Shown here: in pieces, positions 14,316 to 20,938 of the stretch
Layout: every line of letters starts with the position of its first letter
Position numbering within the stretch: the first letter of the stretch is position 1
NCBI GenBank assembly: GCA_002421685.1
Contig: DISB01000018.1
Location: 548,653 to 612,652, forward strand
DNA length: 64,000 bases
Origin: Bacteroidetes bacterium UBA6221
GTDB lineage: Bacteria > Bacteroidota > Bacteroidia > Chitinophagales > Chitinophagaceae
Reading direction: 5' to 3'
Notes under the pieces: model-generated
Database searches by the model: none
Told to the model about the DNA's origin: nothing
What the model saw: the letters and a program-made list of their open reading frames with translations, nothing else
Position numbers and translations under genes: made by a program

Positions 14316-15203
14316 TTATTCCTCATGGACAGTAGGTTCGATGTTCAGTATGAAATCAACAGCTTTCTGCGCGTGTTTGGCAGCAGTAAATATAAACTTC
14401 TTGTCATTTTGCAGTTTTTGTAGCCATCCTTGAATATAAGCAACGCTTTGTTCGAATGGTGCATGTATGCCACTCCACGATTGCAAAAAACACCCACCAA
14501 TTTCAGCCACCAACTCTTCATGAGAATATGGCTCGGACCCAAATTCGTGCATTTCGATTACATCTTTACGGTTAAGGCGACTTCGATGTCCGGTACTATG
14601 CACCAATTCGTGGAATAAGGTAGCATAGTAACTTTGACGAGATTCAAAGGACGTTTTCTTAGGCATATTTATGAAATCTCTTAGTGGGTCATAATATGCT
14701 CTTTGTTCCTTGAATTTGATTTCTGGACACTGAGGCATACATTTTAGTATTAATTCACCGGTTTCGATGGAGTAGGCACGTACCTCATTAGGATTGGGAA
14801 GATATTTTTCTGGAATACCATCACATTGCTCAATGTTAAAAACCGTGTAGTACCGTAAATACGGTGTTTTTTTCTTCTCCTCTTTTTCTGGCTCTTCCTT
14901 ATCGGGGAAATTCCAGAATACAACAATGTGAGGTCTCTCATCATGCTTTATTGAGCCTCCGATTTCTTTCAACTGCTTTGAAGTAAGAAAAAGGTTGTGT
15001 TCATATCCCAAACAGGCAAGTAACATTAGATTAATGCCATTGTACGGTCGGCCAGAGATTAAGTTCTGTGGCTTACCTGCAAATGACCAAGGCTGTCTCC
15101 AGGGGGCAGTCCCCTTGTTAAGTTGTTCGATGATTCTCTCAGTGACAATTGTGTACACGTCTTTGTGAGTGCCATTAGATGACTTCTGCTTTGTTGTTTC
15201 CAT
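14316..15203 (-). CDS. ArdC-like antirestriction protein with zincin domain
   Basis: 295 aa. Residues 10-130 are the ArdC N-terminal ssDNA-binding domain (VYTIVTERIIEQLNKGTAPWRQPW, PQNLISGRPYNGINLMLL). Residues 165-290 are a metallopeptidase with HELVHSTGH (HExxHxxGH; three His ligands) followed by EELVAEIGGCFL, and the usual WLQKLQNDKKFIFTAAKHAQKAVDFIL end. ArdC proteins travel with plasmids and integrative elements and protect incoming DNA. A shared operator-like palindrome lies 74 bp upstream (15277-15294). Confidence 0.93.
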   Translation of the reverse strand: METTKQKSSNGTHKDVYTIVTERIIEQLNKGTAPWRQPWSFAGKPQNLISGRPYNGINLMLLACLGYEHNLFLTSKQLKEIGGSIKHDERPHIVVFWNFPDKEEPEKEEKKKTPYLRYYTVFNIEQCDGIPEKYLPNPNEVRAYSIETGELILKCMPQCPEIKFKEQRAYYDPLRDFINMPKKTSFESRQSYYATLFHELVHSTGHRSRLNRKDVIEMHEFGSEPYSHEELVAEIGGCFLQSWSGIHAPFEQSVAYIQGWLQKLQNDKKFIFTAAKHAQKAVDFILNIEPTVHEE

Positions 15204-15276
15204 TATTAATTTTTTTGTTAACGAATGATTTGGAATCAGTGTACTTTCACCACTGAATTAGAGATAGAGGGTACAA

Positions 15277-15294
15277 TTAGCCTTTAAAGGCTAA
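15277..15294. promoter_or_regulatory. Operator-like palindrome upstream of ardC
   Basis: TTAGCCTTTAAAGGCTAA is an 18-bp perfect palindrome, preceded on the + strand by TAGAGGGTACAA. On the coding strand of ardC the order is palindrome, then TTGTACCCTCTA, then the gene. Related copies precede three other units of the module. Confidence 0.6.
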
Positions 15295-15319
15295 TAACTG
15301 CCTTAAACAAAATGAGGCA

Positions 15320-15793
15320 TTAAGCCTCACTTTGATTTATGCAGCTTGCAGCAGCTACAGCTTCATAGACACATGCGTTTCGAGAAATGTTTATTGTTTG
15401 GCGAGTAAGGACTTCTAATTCCGGATATCTTCTTAGTATCAGTTCAAACAACTCAGCCTTATTTATCTTCTCATGACTAAATTTGTCTTTGAGTTTTGAC
15501 GTTGTGAAGAACTTAGGTTTTATACTCCTTTTCTCACACAAAACATTGATTGCACCAATGACTTTGATGTATGCTTCTGAAATTGGTATCTCATCAGGTG
15601 TTTTTATTGCTACCTCAGTAATGTCATTATCACTTATAACTTTTTCAAGGAGCACAACAATCCTTTTAAACTTCCTGTTAGACCACTTTTCCTTGAAAAT
15701 ATGCTTTCTCCATTTTAAGAGTTCTCTGTTGTAGAGCACAGCAATACCAATTGTTTTTGTGCCAGGGCATATTCCTAATATTTTAGCGACCAT
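15320..15793 (-). CDS. RuvC/RNase H-fold protein lacking catalytic acids
   Basis: 157 aa with the RuvC layout: strand 1 ILGICPGTKTIGIAVL, a basic helix (WSNRKFKRIVVLLEKVI), strand 4 TEVAIKTPDEI, then a nucleic-acid-facing helix and VYEAVAAAS at the end. In RuvC the first motif is GIDPG, the second contains a Glu and the last D-x-x-D/H. Here the positions read Cys, Lys and a changed terminal motif, so resolvase activity is unlikely. It overlaps the upstream 75-aa gene by 11 bp, so they are translationally coupled. Probably a mobile-element DNA-structure binding protein; role inferred. Confidence 0.7.
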   Translation of the reverse strand: MVAKILGICPGTKTIGIAVLYNRELLKWRKHIFKEKWSNRKFKRIVVLLEKVISDNDITEVAIKTPDEIPISEAYIKVIGAINVLCEKRSIKPKFFTTSKLKDKFSHEKINKAELFELILRRYPELEVLTRQTINISRNACVYEAVAAASCINQSEA

Positions 15794-16010
15794 TGTTATG
15801 CTTATAACCTACTACCAATGAGGTGTATAATGCTCCTCGTGATTTTCGTATTTGGGACTCTGGAATAGCCAGCGCTTTAGTCAGTTTATTTCGTAAGTAG
15901 TCTTCAGAATAAGTGCTGACAAATTTTCGATGTACCTGTAGTGATTCCATATCACCGAGTGCATGGGCGATTTCAAGTGCTAATTGTTCTTGTTTTGTGG
16001 ATAAGTTCAT
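15783..16010 (-). CDS. Small conserved mobile-element protein
   Basis: 75 aa from the ATG at 16008-16010 (MNLSTKQEQLALEIAHALGD); the upstream TTG adds only one residue. Helical and soluble, with ESLQVHRKFVSTYSEDYLRNKLTKAL and IPESQIRKSRGALYTSLVV near the end. I recall similar small proteins in Bacteroidota mobile elements without a known role. Coupled to the RuvC-like gene by overlap. The promoter region carries CCGTTCG repeats and a TTAGGC palindrome. Confidence 0.65.
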   Translation of the reverse strand: MNLSTKQEQLALEIAHALGDMESLQVHRKFVSTYSEDYLRNKLTKALAIPESQIRKSRGALYTSLVVGYKHNNGR

Positions 16011-16050
16011 CAAATTGTACTTTAAAGGCGAATGCTGTGAAGATTCTGCC

Positions 16051-16095
16051 CCGTTCGATATACCGAACGTTTATTAATAATCGTACCGTTCGTAT
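16051..16095. promoter_or_regulatory. CCGTTCG repeat cluster
   Basis: CCGTTCGATATACCGAACG (16051-16069) is a near-perfect inverted repeat, and ACCGTTCGTAT (16085-16095) is a third copy of the same half-site. It lies 40-85 bp before the 75-aa gene on the minus strand. Three half-sites in 45 bp look like an operator. Confidence 0.5.
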
Positions 16096-16124
16096 CTGAA
16101 AAGGAGGGTAGTTCTGTTGTTTTT

Positions 16125-16142
16125 TTAGGCTTTAAAGCCTAA
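16125..16142. promoter_or_regulatory. Operator-like palindrome, TTAGGC variant
   Basis: TTAGGCTTTAAAGCCTAA is an 18-bp perfect palindrome, same architecture as 15277-15294 with G/C swapped at position 5. It lies between the Xre stop (16160) and the 75-aa gene, 115 bp before the latter; ACTACCCTCC follows on the coding strand. Confidence 0.5.
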
Positions 16143-16159
16143 CGAAGTGGATAACTCAG

Positions 16160-16414
16160 TTAGTTATCCTCCTTAAATAGTTCTTTGATAAATTCCAGAC
16201 ACAGTTCATGGTAAAGTTCATTTGCCAGAGTGTTATACAGTGTTGAAAGTTTTAGTAGATTTTCCGCACTCGGCATTGCAACTCCTCTTTCCCAACGAGA
16301 AACTAAGTTGCCGTCTCTAAGTCCAAGTTTTTTAGCTACCTCATTTTGTTTGAGGCCCGTAAGTTTTCTGTGTTTCCATAAACGATTTGGAATAGGTTTT
16401 CGACCATCAACCAT
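16160..16414 (-). CDS. Xre-family regulator of the mobile module
   Basis: 84 aa from the ATG at 16412-16414 (MVDGRKPIPNRLWKHRKLTG). The longer frame to 16459 adds an unlikely FIAINYCYFF segment, so the shorter start is chosen. The HTH is classic: LKQNEVAKKLGLRDGNLVSRWERG, then AMPSAENLLKLSTLYNTLANEL. It has its own copy of the TTAGYC element 46 bp upstream (16460-16477), so it may be the autoregulated repressor of the shared motif. That link is inference. Confidence 0.88.
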   Translation of the reverse strand: MVDGRKPIPNRLWKHRKLTGLKQNEVAKKLGLRDGNLVSRWERGVAMPSAENLLKLSTLYNTLANELYHELCLEFIKELFKEDN

Positions 16415-16459
16415 GTGAAAAAAGTAGCAGTAATTTATTGCGATAAATAGAGGGTGCAA

Positions 16460-16477
16460 TTAGTCTATAAAGGCTAA
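16460..16477. promoter_or_regulatory. Operator-like element upstream of Xre gene
   Basis: TTAGTCTATAAAGGCTAA is an imperfect copy of the palindrome at 15277, again preceded on the + strand by TAGAGGGTGCAA. The flanking match over about 30 bp with the ardC site is stronger than chance would suggest. Confidence 0.55.
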
Positions 16478-16559
16478 TTAAGTGAATCAAAAGTTCTCAC
16501 AGGATAAATACCATAAGAATTTTGTACAGGTTTATTTTAGATGCTAATAGATAAGAGAA

Positions 16560-18230
16560 TTATAAATTTAGAGGGTTGTCATCAACTGTCCGAAATGATA
16601 TATTTTTCATTATAGTTCGAACATCGTCTAACCGGGCGCACCAGGTCGGAATAAATCCTTCAGTAAGGCGATTCTGTCTATGAAAATTAAGTTGTTTTGT
16701 CAGTTCGAGCCGATTAAATTCACTCATAAGCATTTCGAACATTTTTTGAAGCGTAATTACAGTTTCATCGTTATTTATCAATAGTTTTTTGTCCTTTAAT
16801 GCAAAGTTCGAGCCGAGTGACGTAAAAATCATCCTTTTACGTCTATTTGTAGCGGTTTGAAAGCTCTCCTTGGCAAATCGCATGAAATGGAGAGTATCAT
16901 CACATATTTTCTGAGTGTCAGATGTATTGAAAGAATTGAAAGTTTTAATTTTTACTTCAATTTTCTCCAGTTCGTCATCTAAGGATGTCTTCTGTTCAAT
17001 GAATGTTTTTTCCTCTATTAATTCCATATAGCGCATGCGAATCAGGTTATTTATTTGCCTTTCGATTTTAGCTTTGGCAGATTGTAGATTCTTAAATATT
17101 ACCTCTCGTTTGTTTTCTTTTTCAGAAATCGCATTCGTTATAAAGGTGGTGGACCACTCGAAAAGGCGTTGTGGGATTGTAAATGATTCAAGCAGTGCTG
17201 TTATTTGGCTTTCGAGGTCAGATAGTTTAATTGGACGCTGTGTACATCGGATGACCGGATTCTTTTTCGTGCAGTGGTAATATACATACTTACCAATAGT
17301 TCCTGTTTCTTTGAGAAACTTGCGTTTTTCTGTTGCAGTTATCATAGACATGCATTCACCGCAACGCATTGTTCCTGTGAATGAGAACTCATGCTTTTGA
17401 CTTCTTGGCTTTCCTTTGTGACCCAATAACAGTTGGACAATGTCATATTCTTCTGTTGTTATCATCGGCTCATGTTTACCCTGATAAATCTTCCCCCGAA
17501 ATTCGAATACCCCAGTATAGAATATACTGTTAAAAATGAAGTATATCTGGCTTCTGGGCAGTTTTACTCCTCCTATCCTTTTGTAGGCTCTGGTTCTATA
17601 CCCCCATTCGTTATTTGCTATATCGCAGATTTGAGACGGTGTGTATGCTCCGGTTAACATTAAATCCCACATTTTCCTGATTAATGGGAACCGTTCTTCA
17701 TCCTTTACAATTGTGCCTTCATTCTTGTCATTCTTATATCCGGGCATTGGTTGTAGCGGAAGCCAGCCTCTTTCGGCTCGTCCCTCCATACCTCGAATAA
17801 CATTTACTCGTAGGTCACGGATATACTGATTTGCCATAGCGCTCTCAATACTAAATAGAAGCGCATTGTCTTTAGGGAGATACTGTTTATCGTAGGTCTG
17901 TATGACCTTTATTACACCTTCCTGCAGCAAGTATTGGATTTTACCACTATCAACCGGATTTCTTGATAATCTGTTTAGTTCCCAACAAATGATTCCATCT
18001 GCTTCACCTTTTTCTATCCGCTTAATCAGTTCTTCAAATACTGGTCTTGTGTATGGTGTTTTAGCTGACTTAGATTCTTCCAGGATTTCATAAATCTCAA
18101 AGTTGTATCTTGCTTCAAGAGGTTTTAAAAATCTTATTTGGTCTTCAATTGATTGCACTTGTCTATCCTCACTTTCTTGTGATTTACGAGCATATAAGAA
18201 TAGTTTTAGTTTTTTGTTTGAAGTATCCAT
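16560..18230 (-). CDS. Large serine recombinase
   Basis: 556 aa. Residues 7-150 form the resolvase catalytic domain: FLYARKSQESEDRQ (nucleophile Ser17, Arg15) and IICWELNRLSRNP with the conserved R-L-S-R. A recombinase domain follows (RFPLIRKMWDLMLTG...SQIYFIFNSIFYTG). The zinc ribbon is seen as MRCGECMSMI and YYHCTKKNPVIRC (residues 290-330), then a coiled-coil region rich in Lys/Glu. Such enzymes integrate and excise elements between short att sites. It sits inside the island, not at the visible end, and is preceded by a 15-bp inverted repeat. Confidence 0.95.
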   Translation of the reverse strand: MDTSNKKLKLFLYARKSQESEDRQVQSIEDQIRFLKPLEARYNFEIYEILEESKSAKTPYTRPVFEELIKRIEKGEADGIICWELNRLSRNPVDSGKIQYLLQEGVIKVIQTYDKQYLPKDNALLFSIESAMANQYIRDLRVNVIRGMEGRAERGWLPLQPMPGYKNDKNEGTIVKDEERFPLIRKMWDLMLTGAYTPSQICDIANNEWGYRTRAYKRIGGVKLPRSQIYFIFNSIFYTGVFEFRGKIYQGKHEPMITTEEYDIVQLLLGHKGKPRSQKHEFSFTGTMRCGECMSMITATEKRKFLKETGTIGKYVYYHCTKKNPVIRCTQRPIKLSDLESQITALLESFTIPQRLFEWSTTFITNAISEKENKREVIFKNLQSAKAKIERQINNLIRMRYMELIEEKTFIEQKTSLDDELEKIEVKIKTFNSFNTSDTQKICDDTLHFMRFAKESFQTATNRRKRMIFTSLGSNFALKDKKLLINNDETVITLQKMFEMLMSEFNRLELTKQLNFHRQNRLTEGFIPTWCARLDDVRTIMKNISFRTVDDNPLNL

Positions 18231-18238
18231 ATAAACAC

Positions 18239-18303
18239 AAATGGGTTAGCCTGTGTTGATCTATTTGTTCCCAAGGGGATGTAATAGGCAGACTAACCCG
18301 TTT
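18239..18303. promoter_or_regulatory. 15-bp inverted repeat upstream of serine recombinase
   Basis: AAATGGGTTAGCCTG (18239-18253) and CAGACTAACCCGTTT (18289-18303) pair over 15 positions with one wobble and one mismatch. The left arm begins 9 bp from the recombinase start codon. It may be an operator, a recombination site or an RNA hairpin in the leader. Confidence 0.5.
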
Positions 18304-18369
18304 GTAAGCTTATATACCTTGGTTGTAAACAAATAAATCAACAGGTTGATTATATCACGTCAAATAAAT

Positions 18370-18519
18370 TTAGTCACATTCGTTTGGGTAGCACATTGCA
18401 AAGAAGAGTGTAATCAATCGGTTGGCTATTTCCTCGGCTCTATCTCTTTCGAGCCTGACCCTATAGTATTCTTCGTAAATTTCTATAAAGGTTGTTAGTT
18501 GTTCTTCTGAGATTTGCAT
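18370..18519 (-). CDS. 49-aa small protein upstream of serine recombinase
   Basis: Start ATG at 18517-18519, stop TAA at 18370-18372. It is a highly charged helix (IEIYEEYYRVRLERDRAEEI) followed by ANRLITLFFAMCYPNECD. Codon use is coherent and the strand matches the recombinase 140 bp downstream. Charge pattern and length suggest a DNA-binding or protein-partner helix, for example a recombination directionality or regulatory peptide, but no family is recognised. Confidence 0.5.
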   Translation of the reverse strand: MQISEEQLTTFIEIYEEYYRVRLERDRAEEIANRLITLFFAMCYPNECD

Positions 18520-18553
18520 GTACCTATTATTGACTACCAATGGGCAGAAAATA

Positions 18554-18591
18554 AGGGGGTATTATTTGTCTTTTTAGGCTAATTACCCCCT
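18554..18591. promoter_or_regulatory. Operator-like element upstream of ATPase gene
   Basis: AGGGGGTA (18554-18561) and TACCCCCT (18584-18591) form an inverted repeat that encloses TTAGGCTAA (18574-18582). On the coding strand GGCTAATTACCCCCTCTAT matches the block seen at ardC and Xre (GGCTAATTGTACCCTCTA), in the same orientation relative to the gene. It ends 36 bp before the ATPase start. Confidence 0.55.
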
Positions 18592-18627
18592 CTATTAAGT
18601 GTATATACTACTGGCTACAATTATTGA

Positions 18628-19914
18628 ATGGATAAAATTACAGCGCTAGGGAGGACAAACTTTAGAAGTTTCAACAAGAGGTTCGGAATCAAAGAGAATG
18701 ACCGCTTCGGTCACATATATACCATTGGTAAGACTGGCGTAGGCAAAAGTACACTCTTGTTAAATATGGCTGTTTCAGACTTAGAGAACGGCAATGGATT
18801 TTGTGTCATAGATCCGCACGGAGACATATCGGAGGACATTCTCAAATATGTCCCTGAACACCGAATTGAGGATGTTATTTACTTCAAACCTAGCAACCCT
18901 GACTTTTGTATCCCCTTCAATCCGCTTAAAGGCATCCATCCAAATTTTCATCATCTGGTTGCATCCGGCATTGTGGCAACCTTCAAAAAGATATGGGTGG
19001 ATAGTTGGGGCCCTAGGATGGAACACGTCCTGCGGTTTTCTCTTCTTACCCTCCTAAATTATCCTGACGCTACGCTTCTGGACATTCAGCCGCTTTTAAC
19101 CGACCAGGAGTTTAGAGCACACGTTCTCTCGTATGTGAGCGATACCCACCTGCGGTCATTCTGGTTACAAGAATTCCAGAAATTTAGCCCACAGATGAAG
19201 TCTGAGGTCATTGCACCTATTTTGAACAAAATCGGGCTCCTGCACGCAAGCGTACCCCTGCGGAATGTTGTTGGACAGAAAACCAGAGGTTTTCGGATGC
19301 AGGAGGTCATGGACGGTAGAAAGATTCTTATAGCTAACCTAGCTAAAGGTGAACTTGGAGAAGATGCTGCTTCCCTCTTAGGGGCTATTTTAGTCACTTC
19401 CATCCAACTGGCAGCCTTGCATCGAGCAAGGCAGGAGGAGGCTAAAAGAGTTCCGTTTTACCTTTATATTGACGAAATGCACTCTTTTGTAACGCTCTCC
19501 TTTGCTGACATCCTTGCAGAAGCAAGGAAGTACCGTTTGTCCCTCTTTCTTACCCACCAGTATGTGGAGCAACTGGACGAAAAAATTCGTCATGCCATTT
19601 TGGGAAATGTCGGAACGCTCATAGCCTTTAGGGTAGGGGCGGAAGATGCTGCCTATCTCAAAAAAGAGTTCGAACCGACATTCTTGGAAGAAGACCTGGT
19701 TAACCTGCCCAAATATGGCATGTACATTAAACTATTGATTGACGGCGCAACGTCCAGACCCTTCAGCGCCTATTCACTGCCGAAGCCGGCACTCTCAACA
19801 AACCAAAAGCAAGTTGTATTGGCTGGCTGCAAAAAGAGAAGCTCAAGATTTGTAAACAGACAGCAGCAAGAATCTTACCCACTGCAAGAGAAAAAACTAA
19901 AGCTCTTTGATTAG
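18628..19914 (+). CDS. VirD4/HerA-like DNA-translocating ATPase
   Basis: 428 aa, soluble. Walker A is GKTGVGKST (residues 31-39), Walker B is FYLYIDEMHSF near residue 280, and sensor-like LFLTHQYVEQL follows. The segment CVIDPHGDISEDILKYVPEHR is typical of type IV coupling-protein/DUF87 ATPases that lack membrane anchors. These motors pump DNA during conjugation or mobilisation. It is the only transfer-type gene in the window; no relaxase or T4SS channel genes are seen. It carries the shared operator upstream and stem-loops downstream. Confidence 0.85.
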   Translation: MDKITALGRTNFRSFNKRFGIKENDRFGHIYTIGKTGVGKSTLLLNMAVSDLENGNGFCVIDPHGDISEDILKYVPEHRIEDVIYFKPSNPDFCIPFNPLKGIHPNFHHLVASGIVATFKKIWVDSWGPRMEHVLRFSLLTLLNYPDATLLDIQPLLTDQEFRAHVLSYVSDTHLRSFWLQEFQKFSPQMKSEVIAPILNKIGLLHASVPLRNVVGQKTRGFRMQEVMDGRKILIANLAKGELGEDAASLLGAILVTSIQLAALHRARQEEAKRVPFYLYIDEMHSFVTLSFADILAEARKYRLSLFLTHQYVEQLDEKIRHAILGNVGTLIAFRVGAEDAAYLKKEFEPTFLEEDLVNLPKYGMYIKLLIDGATSRPFSAYSLPKPALSTNQKQVVLAGCKKRSSRFVNRQQQESYPLQEKKLKLFD

Positions 19915-19951
19915 CATTTGTATTTTGTATCGCATTCCGAATTGAGGGGGT

Positions 19952-20092
19952 CGGGGGAGGTACTCCCCCGCAAGATTGCAATTCGCCAAAAGGCAGATGA
20001 AATCGCCGTGGCGAATTGCAATCTTGCCAAACATAGTTTGAGTATTTAGAACTACAAACTATCTGCACGGTTGGTCCCTAAGTAACCAACCG
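19952..20092. other. Cluster of three strong stem-loops, possible oriT
   Basis: CGGGGGAG-GTA-CTCCCCCG (19952-19970) is followed directly by GCAAGATTGCAATTCGCC (19970-19987) and its exact reverse complement GGCGAATTGCAATCTTGC (20010-20027) with a 22-nt loop. A third, CGGTTGGT (20068-20075) / ACCAACCG (20085-20092), follows. No reading frame of coding quality covers 19,915-20,358. The first stem could end ATPase transcription, but no T-run follows any stem. The layout resembles an origin of transfer or replication beside a transfer ATPase. The function is inferred. Confidence 0.55.
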
Positions 20093-20358
20093 TTCCTTTA
20101 CGCCATCTGTTTTCCACAGTCTGTCTTTAGGCAAATGTTGTCCTTTAACAATACGCCATAAATTACACAACTGTAATTTTCAGTTTTTTCTATTCCTCTT
20201 TCCGTCATTTGGTTTCTTGTTTCGAGTGTTTTCAAATCATTTCACTCCAAAATTTTCCACAATTCCAAGTGAAATATTCTTGATTCGCGTAACCAAATAG
20301 TATATAATAAAGTAAAGTTTTAGTGCAACTTATTATAAAAATAATTCAATTTTTTACA

Positions 20359-20916
20359 ATGAAAATCGAGTTAAAAAAAGTTCAAAATCTATACAGAAAT
20401 TGGGAAGGTGATTCGCTTGATTACAAAGGTATGATGTACATAGATGGTATCCATGTGGCAGATGTAGAAACAAGCGGAGATTGTGCTACTACTAATATTA
20501 CCCCGATTAATAAGAGTGTTGAAAAGCTTATTTCGAAAGCGAGAGCGTTCTGTAAAAAAATGCCTCCACAACCAGTTCCAACTTTTGGCTCGGATGCTTT
20601 CATAAAAATGAACTTAGAAACATATCTTTATAGCTTAGTAGATGAATATGAGAGTTTGAAGGCTGACATAGCTTATGGCAAAAAAGTAGCAAGGGCAATG
20701 GAATCAGGAATAGTATTCGGAACAGAAAAAAACCTCAGAGTTGTTAAGTTTGGAATGTCTATTACTCACCTTAGAGAACTTGGCAGTAAAGGGTATGCTA
20801 TAATAAAAGAAGCAATTGAAAAACATGTACAACTCGCTAAAGATGAAAAAATATTTAATACTAATATCCCCACAGAAATTCTGAAGAGTGCAGGTTTAAC
20901 TAAAAATCAATACTAA
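20359..20916 (+). CDS. Hypothetical protein
   Basis: 185 aa from the ATG at 20359 (MKIELKKVQNLYRNWEGDSL); a TTG/ATG further upstream would add a hydrophobic, Phe-rich stretch unlike the rest. The first 60 residues are beta-like and contain MYIDGIHVADVETSGD; the rest is helical (YLYSLVDEYESLKADIAYGKKVARAMESG). It looks like a DNA- or plasmid-borne accessory protein, but I do not recognise a family. It is convergent with the HamB gene. Confidence 0.6.
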   Translation: MKIELKKVQNLYRNWEGDSLDYKGMMYIDGIHVADVETSGDCATTNITPINKSVEKLISKARAFCKKMPPQPVPTFGSDAFIKMNLETYLYSLVDEYESLKADIAYGKKVARAMESGIVFGTEKNLRVVKFGMSITHLRELGSKGYAIIKEAIEKHVQLAKDEKIFNTNIPTEILKSAGLTKNQY

Positions 20917-20938
20917 TAAGAATCTGTTCAATCAACGA

